Assembly (NCBI GenBank): GCA_038503035.1
Contig: JAVSML010021692.1
Span: forward strand, 620,001 to 684,000
Direction of reading: 5' to 3'
Length of the DNA: 64,000 bases
From: Crocodylus rhombifer
Taxonomy: Eukaryota > Chordata > Crocodylia > Crocodylidae
Both the position numbers and the translations under genes were made by a program. A model generated the notes under the pieces. That model worked only from the letters and a program-made list of their open reading frames with translations. It ran no database searches and was not told where the DNA came from. This document shows positions 45,701 to 57,700 of the stretch, piece by piece (the stretch's first letter is position 1; each line of letters starts with the position of its first letter).

Positions 45701-48700
45701 CTTTGCTTCTGGTTTCCTGATTTGCTAAGCCCATTCCACGTGGGGCAGAGATTGCTTCCAAAACATCAAGGGTGTTTTTACACATTATGGGGGGGGGGGG
45801 GCTTTAATTAAAGCAGGTTTGAGAGCCACTCTAATTAAAGTCTCCACAATATTTTGTGTATCGGTGTCCCCATGCTTAAAAATGGTGGCAAGGGTGTTTT
45901 AGCTAAAGCTCGTCAAATGAGTTTTAGTTAAAGTGCCCCTGTTGCCATTTTGAAATGTCTGAACCTTGATATATGAGATGTGGCTGGCTGAAATGCGTTA
46001 ATTAGCAAGTCATTGAGTCTGCTCCAACATGCTGTAATTACAGGGCATCAGAGCAGCCCCTCACATGTGTATAGGCACCCCAAAAGAACAGACACAATAT
46101 AGTAAAGAGAAACAAACAACATAATGCATGAACTAGATTCCAACAAACACTGATGGCTGTAGTGCTTACGGTCATGTGAGCAAGCCCAGGAAGTAAAAAC
46201 TGCTGTTGAAAGTTTGAGCTGTGATATTAGCAATGTAAGAAACAAATTCAGAAAAAAAGATAAGATTTAAGTTAATGGGAGAACATCACAACCTCAGATC
46301 CAGAATTTTATCAGTTATTCAAGAGTGATTCCAGACTATCTCTTACTGCATTTGTTTTAGTTATTCTGGATTTACACAAGTGTTAGCCAAAACCTGGCCT
46401 CAGAGTCAAAATTTTCTTAATATAAATAACTCTCTACATAACTCCTTGTCCTAATTTGTATCACTCTAGAGAAAATGACATCTTGCTGTAAAATAAACTT
46501 CATCCCAGCAGTCAAGCTATCAATTTTATCTGCATAAAATATCATAGACTATAGGCAATAAACTGGAGTGTGTTTATCCAGGAGCAGTAAAATGACTTCT
46601 AGAAAGTCTGGCTTAAAGTATAATCATCCATCATATTTTTGAGCAGGCAGCTATAAGATTTGAGGTATGTACGCTGAAAGGTACTGGATGTACCCTGGAA
46701 GTAACTTGTGTTGTTGCTTGCCATGGATATTATAGTTATATTGACTTTGTGATGTTTTCCAGGTTTTGAATTTTTGGTCATAGAGAATCTCTTTTATTTT
46801 TAATTTTCATCTGGCTTTTCCTCAGTAATAAAGCAAAGAAACACCGGGTTCAGCCAGTCAAAAACCAAGCAAATCCATGAGCATGTTCTCTTCAATTTTA
46901 GCACCTTCCTGAAGAAACTGGTAACATCTCCTACCTCTCTCCCATACCTTTCCTTGGTGTTCACAGTCAGAGAAAAAGGTTGCATTTAGCTTTTATTGGA
47001 AAACCCGTCTGTTTTGGTGCAAATTGGATGCTGCTGTTATGAATACAGAGAAATCTCTCAGGATATCATTGGGGATGATGGGTTCAAATGAGAATGGTAG
47101 GATTCCAAAACTGCCATCAGGTTTGGGATTCCTTTATGTGATAGGTGTTTGACATATATATAGTATTATGCTATTGTTTCAGAATAAATGAGCCCTGAGC
47201 CCTTGCCCCTCGTTAACCCTGTTGCAGCTGATTGATATCTGAAGCATGGCAGAGAGCTGCTATGACTTAATATGTTCAATTACTAATGTTATAATTGGCC
47301 ATACAAGAATTTAACCTGTTTATAAATGTTGTCCCTGTCTCCAGGAACCCCTGTAATAATGAGTCTCATGGGCTGATTTAGTCCTGTGTGAAGGTATTTC
47401 CTCCTATTTGGTTTAAGCTGACCTGCATCTAACATATCAGCTGCCTCTTACAGTGGAACAAGGGAGAAAGAGAGAAGTTTTAACTGTACTCTTCAATTCC
47501 CCTCTAACCACTGAAGATCAATGGCTAGCTTTTTTCTGCATGGTTCTAAAATCCTTTCTTATGGAGTGACAGCTGTGATAAACAAAGGACCAAGTCCCTG
47601 CCCACTTTCATTGCAAACCATTACTATGGTGATTTTAAAACTGCAGGGAAAATATGCCCAGGTCATATAACCATCACACAAAGTTGCCAGCTTTCACAGC
47701 TGGCACCTGTTTTTCTTTTAGTGCCAAGCCAAAGCAAAAAAAACCTGGTTCTTGAAGACTTCTGTGATGGCCCTCCCCTATTGGCTGCAGTATGTTGAAA
47801 TCCTCTCTCTCTCTCAAGACTGATCTCTTGAGACATAAATCTTTGAAAGAGGAGGCACTTGAAGTTTCTTATGCAAAACATTCTGATTTCTACAGAAAAG
47901 GGTCAGTTTCTTCTCTCAGGGTTTATGTACACAGGGAGTAATTATGTAACAGATATCTCATAATAACTCTCTATGTGGACTCCCTCCGTAAGAGTGACAT
48001 TGTCAGGTGTAGTTTAATCCACAATAGTTATTTCAGCTTTCTTCCAGAATAAGTTTTGCTATGTAAACTGGCCCTGTAAAGATTATTTCCAAATGTGATA
48101 TATTAGGAAACTAAGACAGGGTTCATACCTTTTGTGTTTGTTCTATTCCTATGTACCAGTTATTTCAGGATGACATACAGTACATTGTTAAACATCATGA
48201 AGTTTCTGAAATTAAAGAATAGTTCTATTCAAGTATGTCCAAATTTTACTGGGGTTAGAAACCAAGACTATATGCAACCACTGTAACATAGAATAAGGAT
48301 AAGAATACTATATATTATACACTTGTGTTTTCAATTTGAACACAGATAAAAAAACAGCTCTCTCCCAACAACCTCTTGGTAGAAAATGAAAAGTAAAATA
48401 CTCCTCCTAAATTCCACTCTGCAAGATTAAGTCTGCTCTTTGTCGCACCTGTTGTGCAACCCTGTTGACACCATTAAGGGTCCAAAGTTGTTAAAACAGA
48501 ATTTGACCCTTTATTGATGCATATCAGAAGGCAGAATATTGATCAGACTGTCAGCTGGTTTTGAAGATTCAGAGCAACTACAGGGGATTATCATTTTGTT
48601 CCCTGTTTGAACAATTCAGGATTGGAACTTGTAGGTGGCAGTGCAGTATATAAAGTAGGAGGGTACATTTTGATGGCGCACCTGAAGTAAGGTCTTGGAT

Positions 48701-51700
48701 AATGTTGAAATGACTATGATTGATATGTTCCAGTTTACTCACTATAAGCTCAATTTTCCAACATGCGAAACAGCCTCAACTCCCATCAGCAGTAGAATTG
48801 TGGCCACTCAGCACTCCACAGGAGTGCTTGGCACTGTGTATGATTAAACTCCAAAACAAAAGGTTTACTTGTACACTGTCAGCTTGATCCCTAACTTAAC
48901 CTTTAAAAGAAAAAAAATTCTTTTCAGAAATCGAATCATCTCTCCCATCATTGATGTCATAGACTGGAAGACATTTCAGTATTATCACTCTGTGGACCTG
49001 CGACGAGGTGTTTTTGATTGGAAATTAGATTTCCACTGGGAGTCGCTGCCAGAGCATGAAGAGAAGGTACGCCAGTCTCCCATCAGCCCCATCAGGTAAC
49101 AGTTCATTAGCCACTATGCTTACTGTCACCTTGGCACCATGGTCATGGAATCTAGCACATCTGCCAGCTAGCTGCTAAGAGACAGGATTACATGAACTTT
49201 TTGGCTAATTATTTTTGAGGGGATAGGTTTATCAGTTTATATTGAGATTACAAGATCATTACATTTTAATTTATTAATATTATTACTAAACTTCAGTGGC
49301 ATCTAGTTTGGAAAGTGCTTTCTAGAAATAAAGGCATAGGCATTATTCCAAATAATACAAGATATGGGTGGCAGGATGAAACATACAGAGTGACTAGGGT
49401 GACAGTAAACTCATCTTGTTCCTTACACACCCATTTGCCATTTCTGCCTGTGCATGTATGTGTAAATAACCTATTAAATTTCCCTCTCCTGGCCCTCACT
49501 CAATGATTCAGCTCCCCCTACTTTCTCTCGTAACAATCCTCAGTTTCAGTGTCAATAGTCCTCTCCACTGTATATGTGAGCAATTGAATCACATGATCAA
49601 TAAGAGAAATAAAAAGTTGGTTTGCATGCCTTGACATGGAAGACGTGGTTCTACAGGGGGGATTCAAATGGGGGCAGTGACTTGATGGAATAGCTCGGGA
49701 ATAAGATTTCACATGGAGTGGAAGAACATGTAGAAGTTGCTGGGGAAGGACAGCAGAGGAAGCCCATGGAGTGACAGAAATTTGCCAGGGAGCAGTCAGT
49801 GGCACAGGAACAAGAGCAGAAGAGCAGAATGCTGTGTTGAACCTGGGCAGGGGAGTAGCAGCACAGAGTTTACAATAGCAAAAGTGGCACAGACTGGGCA
49901 AAAATAGAGTGAGGAAGTTCAGCAACAGCATCAGTGACACAAGTAAGGGGTAAGCAGGGAGATAGAGAGGGACTGAGAGCATTATAGACACTAATAAACA
50001 GGAGGTCACAGAGGGCTGAGGAACCCTGGAAGGAGAGGCAGTGAAGGAGGAGAGGAAGTCAGCTTTTGAGAGATCCAAGCAGGGTTTGAATTATGAAGGA
50101 GCTCACAGAGGCTAAGCCCCACATAAGAAATGAGAGCCCCCTCCCCCACCCCACATAAGATTTGAAAATCATAACCTGGGGGGTCTCTGAATTTGTTAGG
50201 GCATTGTGATGGGCAGCCCTTTGTTTTTTTTGCAGCCCCCCCAAGAGTAAAAGTGTAATTTGAACCCAGGATCCAAGGAGCAGCAGTCTTCAGTGAATTA
50301 GCAGTTTGGCCGATACAATATTGAGCGGATCCCAATTTCTCAGCACTGACTGCAAGCTAAAGGACTTCTATGTGGGAAGACTGAGACAGGATGCAAAAAC
50401 AGAGAGTATGCTGGGAACACAAGGGTCAGAGAGAAGAAAGACACTTCTTCTCTGCAAGCCTTTACATAACAGTTTTTTTACTAGGGTGTTCTACCAATGG
50501 AAATGTCTGTGCACTGTTTTGGCCACCTTCCGTGAAAGTAAACAGGCATCATATACATTTGTTAATTAAATAAACTGTGCTAGGAGTAGGAAATACCCTA
50601 AGCCCCATCTCTCCCAACAGGAAAATGATTCATTATAAAGCCTCAAAACCTGCCACTGCTCAGTGACTGCCAAGCAATGCACAGGCACATGCAGATACAA
50701 ATGCCTTATGAGTACAATTGCAGTTTTAAAACTCCCCCAACCCTACCCAGCAGCAACAACACAGGTTCATGCATCATTTTTAACAGACAAGAGTGAATCT
50801 CATCCTCTATTTACCTCATTATATTAAACCATATCAAGATTCACTGTTAAACTGTGCTCTTTCTAGAAGTCCTGTGGTACCAGGTGGAGTTGTGGCAATG
50901 GACCGACATTACTTCCGGAATATTGGAGCTTATGATTCTGACATGACTCTATGGGGGGCAGAAAACCTAGAATTATCTATAAGGGTAAGAGTGAAATGTC
51001 AACAAGTGTATCTATTGTGTGCGTGTGTGCTTTAAGAGCACAGAATCTAAAGGCCCATAAGCAACTATGAAAAATAACAGCTATCTATAAAAGCACACGT
51101 GGTGTCCAGAAATTTCTCCTTTCAAAAGTATTCTACCTCCAAAGTTCCTTGATCCAGTAGAATCAAGTGACAACATCCAGAAATGCTAAGAAAGAAGCAT
51201 TACCTCATTAAAACAAAACCACATTGCCTATCATGGCCTGCCTATGTAAGTACATACATTTGGGGAGGTTAAATTGAGTTCAAAATGGCCACCAAATTTA
51301 AACCTGGCTCATCCCAGTGCTGGCCTTACACTTACAGACCCAGTCTCAGTGACCAGCAACCAGTCTAACCCTGTAAGAGAACAGAAGTTCTAGGCACATA
51401 AACTGATCTAAAAATTGCAGAAACTGCTTTAAGAGAAACCTGAATTGATGTAGTCAGAATCATTTGATTTAGGTCAAACTGGTGCGTGGAACTTCTTTCC
51501 ACTTCCGCTGCACAGCTCCAGGGCTGGGAAAACCCAGCCTGGGCTGAAAAAGTCTCAGGACTGCTCTTTTTACCCTGCTTCCCCCCCCCCGGAATATTTT
51601 TTGCCCCCTCCCACCCGATTAGCCAGCCATCTCAACCCTCATCCCACAAGCTGCTCTGGGTGCAGCCACTTCTTTTAGCAAGTAAGTCCCAGCAGGGAGG

Positions 51701-54700
51701 GGCCAGAAGGGATGGGGCTATAGGCTCACTTATGCGGAGACATCCCACCCCACACCATCCACCAGTCGTGCCTGTCCCCCTTGTCCCTTGTGAGATGTGT
51801 CTTCCCCTCTACCCAACCTGCGGGCTGCACCTGCACGCCCACACCTCATGGGTTGTGCCTGTACCCCCCACCCCACCTGTGGGTCGCATCTGCCCCCCCT
51901 CAACTCCACCTGTGGGTCACTCCTGCCCCATCCAGCCCTTGCAGGTCATGCCTTCCCTCCTTACCCCACCTATGGGTTGTGCCTGTCCCCTCTTACCTCA
52001 CCTACAGGTTGTGCCTGCCCTCTCCACCCCTTGTGGATTGTGCCAGCCCTCCCACCCCATTTGCAGGTCATGCCTTCCCCCCTACCTCTTGTGGGTCATG
52101 TCTGTGCCAAATCCCACACACAGGTTGTGCCTCCCCCTCCAAAGGACCCTCAATCCCTTCCAGCCTGCTAGACCCCCAACTCCCTGACTAGCGCCCCTCC
52201 CCACTCTCATCCTGACTTACCTGCTATCAGACAGCCATTTTGAATCAATTTAACTTCACCCTAATGCTGCCAAATGCCTGTATTTAGCCCCTGAGGACAG
52301 GACAGAGATTTTACCACCTTCTGAAAGTTGCTAAACTTCCCTCTACATACACTTCAGCAAAAGCAGCATATTTATTTATTTCTTCAAGAATAGAAATGTC
52401 AATACTTCAAGCTGTTCCTATTAAACAAGGTCCTGGATACTGAATATCTCCCATGAGAAAGTTCTGAAGACTGTAAGACACGAATACTATAGACTCTATT
52501 ATGGCTCAGGGAAACAGAAAAAGAAATCCTTTTTTTTTTTTTTTTGCACCGGTCCTGGAAGCACTGGAATACCAGGTCAATGCATGGAGTGGATGGAGCA
52601 CGCTCCAGTTCCACCACCCAACACCAAAAAGAATCTGCTCTATATAGACCTCCTGTGGAGGACATATTAGCGGGCCAAAAGCCCCACATGAGCGGAATGC
52701 AGGGAGAGGCGAACTTTGTGCTAAATTCAGTGCTAATGTAAGTGAATGCATTGAGTTTTGTGGCAGCCTCTCCATTTACACCAGCATTATAATATGGTCA
52801 GTTAGCAGCAACAGACCACAGGTGAGACCATAGGTGCTCAAGTGCATATCCATATGCAAGTGCCACATACTAGTTATTCAACTGCAGCCCGAAGCATCCC
52901 AAACACTGCTTTTGAGCACAAATGTCATAGCCTAACTTGTCTGTATGTTCTCCTTCCTTTGCAGTCTTCACAGATGTACTGGGAGAGCAGACTTCTTTCT
53001 CCTTCTCTTTCATATTAACATGGCTGTTAGATAAAGTAAATTGATAAGGGCTTTTGGTAATAATTTTCTATATACCCTTTACATGTGCTCACACTGTTGC
53101 TTAAGAATACTGTTCCTGTCCTGCTGCTAAACCAGATAAAATATTGGAGCAAAAAGGAAAAAGGATTGGAGAAAAAGGAATTTGCTTTTGTAGGATGCGC
53201 ATAAACTGAGCACTGGAGCTTGGGATAGATATCTAGATTTTTAGCAACTTGCCAGAATAATGTTTTACTGATTTCAGTGACTACTTAACTTTTTTGCACT
53301 AAGTTACTTATACCTTGCGCTCAGTGCTGCTGAAAGTGATTAATTATTTAGAAGATAAATGATGCTAAAACCAATTTCTGTCTTTATCTGTACTGCAGGC
53401 CTGGCTCTGTGGTGGTTCTGTAGAAATCCTTCCGTGCTCACGAGTGGGGCATGTCTATCGAAATCACATCCCACCTGCATTTCCCTATGAAGAAGTCATG
53501 ATGAGGAACAAAATCCGAATAGCAGAGACTTGGCTGGGTTCTTTTAGAGAGAACTTCTACAGGCATAACACACTGGCATCCTTAATCAGCAAGGTAAAGG
53601 CATAAATGATGGCTCATCTCTCAGTAAGGGAGAGAAAAGAAAATCCTTCTTGTGACTGAGAAGGAGAGGGAAGAACAGTTGTGAGTTTTTCTTTTTAGCA
53701 GATTCCTGCTGCTTTGTTAGAAGCCCATGTATCATATTTACATTTCCAGTGTTTTGTCAGCAGAGAAATAGACACAGAATACATCAGGATTAGGAAAGCA
53801 ATCACTGAGATATAATGTTCACAGTAAAGTTGACTCCCTGCTTAGTTCATGGATGTCCAGAAACAGCTGCAAATAAACTCACAAGACTAAGGTGAAGCAC
53901 ACAGGAAGGTAACAGAAAAGTCAGGATATAAAAAATACAGACATCCCAACCAACCAATACAAGTTAGATTTTCATTAGAAGAATCAGCCTTAAAAAATAA
54001 TTAAATACTTGCTAGAGAGGGTCACATTAGCTAAAGTATCAGAATTCAATGTTCTTCCCAGACTGGTTCAGTCTGCACTAGAACCACAGTTTAGTTGGGG
54101 ACAGATTGAATACAACAGTGGGATTGAACTAGATCATATATATAATCTTATATTTTAGGGGGTTTGCAATCTAAGCTGCACCATTGTTGACAATACTGCT
54201 GCTAGGCCTATTTCTTTGGCTCCAATAACTTTTATTATATCAGAAACATTCTCCTGTCACTCCTTAATCAAATGTCTGATGACAATATGAGAGGTAAGCA
54301 GGGTATGAGTAAGCACTATCTACATTTCCCCATGGTTTTTGCACTGGTGTTCAGTCCTAATCGGGTATCTCCCAGTTATTGCAGTCCTGAGCATCATGTG
54401 AACACTCTCCACCAGGATTCTCCCATGAACCTGAGACCTGAACATTTTATTTCACTCTGATTCTCACTTGTCAACAGAGTCGTTGCTTCTTTTCCCTGTA
54501 ACAGGACTTAAACCCCATTGCTCAGACTTTCCTTTCATTAAGTCCCATGCAGGTTCCCTGATTCAAAGATGCTGCAGCAGTGCAAACAGAGAGGAAAATG
54601 TGATTTCAGGTCCCCAAAGATGAATGGCCGCTTCCTTAAACCATTTAACATAATCAACTGAAGGTGCTTTTTGTTAGCTTGGTCCTAACTTTACCTTGAA

Positions 54701-57700
54701 CTAATAAACTCTCCGGCCTTCAATATTGCTGGCTATTTGCTGAAAGCACCTGAATCTTTGCCATAAAGTTGATTCTGTGCAGGATACTGAAATTATATAC
54801 TATGAAGCACCCTCAACTATGCTATTTTTATACTATTTATACTCAATCTACCATAACCCAGAACGTCCCTTTCCTTGTTACATTCCTTCTATATCCCATG
54901 CTCTCATGCCAATGCAGCATGATGTAGTTTAATAGATATAGGCACTAAACAGTTTGAAGCACTACCAATTACTTGCAGTCATCATGATACACTTACTATT
55001 CAGGGTTTTGTTGTGCTAAAAGGATGAACAGGGCCACCTGCTGGCCACTGAAAAATCTCAATGGCATTGACTTGGTGATAAAAAACTGAACCCCAGTTTA
55101 GATGTATACTTTTTTTCATGGTCTGAATTGTTTTGTGCTTGGTATATCTACAGTGTGAACATAACTATGGATTAATAAAGCTCCATATTTTCATTTTTAT
55201 CCTGTTGGGGTTTTTTTGTTGTTTAATTCAATGTAAAAGTGAAAGGAGTTTCATCTCAGATGATTTGGATGTCCTGCATCCAGCACCAAATGTCAACTGT
55301 CATTAACAAGACACAATGATATTTGATGACATCAGCTTTTTAGGTCCCAGTAAATTTAAGCAGGGCAGTTCATTTTTACAAAACCCTCAGATTAATTGTA
55401 CACTCATCTTGTTTTTATGGCTTATTGGAATTTGCTCAAATTATGGGCCTGAGAGAAGCTGATTCTTTTCAGTTAGTCAATAGTTGTTGCATTGAGACCA
55501 GGGCCAACACTGATGAGGCAAATCCACTATGAGAAACAGCTACAGTTGAGATTAGCTGTCACATGAGTTGTAGCTCTCAGAAGGAATGAAATGGAGCTGC
55601 TGGATCTGCCAGAGCCTAGATTTGTAACTGTTCCACACATTGCAAAGCCTTGGCTTTTTTTCTCTCTCCTCTAAAATTTTGAAATGGGATTGAGTAGAGG
55701 GTGATGTATGTTCATGTTACAAACTTGAATGTAAAAAATTACCAATTTTGCAAGAAAATTCACTTGGCTTTGGAATAAAGACCTTAATTCCCACACCAAG
55801 TCATCTCTGCAAAATATTTATTTTCCCTGTATCACTAAACTAACTGCTACTGTGGAATAAATTTACAGGAGGGAGTCACCATGTGAGAGACATGTATTAA
55901 TTGCAACATGCAGTGTATATGGATTGTCAGAACTGAGCCTCTCTGGTTAGTCTCTCTCTTCTAGCTTTGTTCAGTATCTTTTCCCTTGTCCTTTGCTTTC
56001 TCATTTGAGGTGGAGAAACCAGACTGCAATGAGAGCCTTCAGCTGCAAAAGAGGTTGGGCTGTAGAGATTTTCACTGGTTTATATCAAATGTGTACCCTG
56101 AACTTCACTTGCCAAAGGACAGACCAAAATTCTCTGGCAAGGTAGGAGGAAGTTTATTATTATTAATAATTGTGGTACTGTATTTGTTAGAAAACCCACT
56201 GCACCTGGCACTACACAAGCATATGATAAAACCAACGTTGCCCTGAAGATCTTAATAACATATTTACTAGCATACTGTACACACCTTCCTTCTCCACAAT
56301 CAGTCCTCCCAAACTGGAGGTGCATGTATTAAGCGAGGAAGCTGATTTTTCTTTGCTAGAATAGAAGCAGGCACACTGTACTAAAATGACTGAATCAGCA
56401 GGCAGCATAGGTGGAGTCCAGTGCTAAACCTCTTTCAGCTGCTGGTGAGGCAGTAGCTTTTGGCTGAAGAGCCACTGAGCTGCTGTATGCAGTATGTTGA
56501 TGAGGTCTGTGGTATAGAAACAACTCATCATTACTTACAGGAACCAGTTACAGTAAAGAAGTAACAGTTTTCCTAGTGCCCTTGCCAGGGGCTAGGACGT
56601 AGCCTTGTTGTTGTTTCCAAAGAACAAGGCGTGTGTCTTATTTGGGGGCATTTGGTATGTGAGAAAATATGGTATCTAGGCAACACCAACTAAAAATTGG
56701 AGAGGAAAAAAAAACATCAGGGTGAAATAAAGTCGGGCTCCCAATCAGGAATTGAACCCAGACCTCCCAAGTACCTGTTCAGTGCCCTGTTCATAAAATC
56801 ATGCTTCCTCCAACCAAGCAAACATTTTAGAGGTTTAGAAGGAATACAAAAACTTACCACAAAACTCTTCATCTAGTCAAAACCTAGTTTAAAAAATGTT
56901 TTGACACAAAAAATTCAGTGAGGCCTAGTAATTCTAAACCAGAAGTGAATGTCTCTAATCTTACTAAATATCATTAGATCAAACTGATCTCTGGTGTAAC
57001 TCCACCTGCATCAAGGTTCCAGTTGGCCCTGTGTGCCAAGAATGTTTGATTGTGTCTATAAGAGAAAGAACTCTTATTGCTAATTTGTAAATTAAAACTT
57101 ACAAAGAGGTAATAAAAAGACTGCAATCCTATAAAAGTAAATTGAAAGATATTTTATTTTTAACTGATAGATAGTACTTTATATCAGTATAAATATTTAT
57201 TCACAGCTGCACAATACTGGTATTGGCTTCTGTGCAGATTACAGATCCAGAGGGGGTGTATCAGAAGGTCCTGTTGAACTGTCTCCTTGTACTGATGCTA
57301 CTAACCAGGTATTACTTATTTAAAATATATGTAAGGCCAAGATTTAGGATGGTATTTAAACTTTTTAAGTATGGGAGGAGTCCTACTGACTTTAATGGGA
57401 GTGTTTGTGCACTTTCAGTATGTGCTTATGCTTAAAGCGTATGTGCCTTCTTGATTCAAGAACTAAATGCTAAAGAGCTGAATTGCTATCACAGTACATC
57501 TTGTTGATTGTGTCACAGTTGTCTTTCCCATTTGGGAATCAGCTTTTCTCACTGGATACCATTAAACTCTTGAGGTTCACCATACTACTGTTCTGTGATA
57601 TTTGCTTGAACAGTATTTGTTTATCCTGTATGGATAATCAGATATAGAGCCAGGAATGAGAAATGGAAGTAAATGGGTTAAAAAAATACTGCAGCATGCT

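Larger units (their letters stand above)
50985..53398. other. GALNT15 intron 5
   Basis: 2414 bases, about 40 percent of which is the inverted-repeat element at 51267-52256. A possible minus-strand retroposon with an A16 tail lies at 52530-52745. Confidence 0.7.

Noticed and set aside
49518..50078. 186-codon minus-strand frame in GALNT15 intron 4
   Set aside because: Leucine/serine/proline-rich composition from a purine-rich strand. No start context, splice partner or motif, although it is long enough to recheck with RNA data.
51486..52187. 233-codon + strand frame rich in Pro, Cys and Leu, plus two overlapping frames
   Set aside because: It lies over a C-rich minisatellite, and all three + frames stay open because the repeat lacks stops. 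No splice or domain signal.
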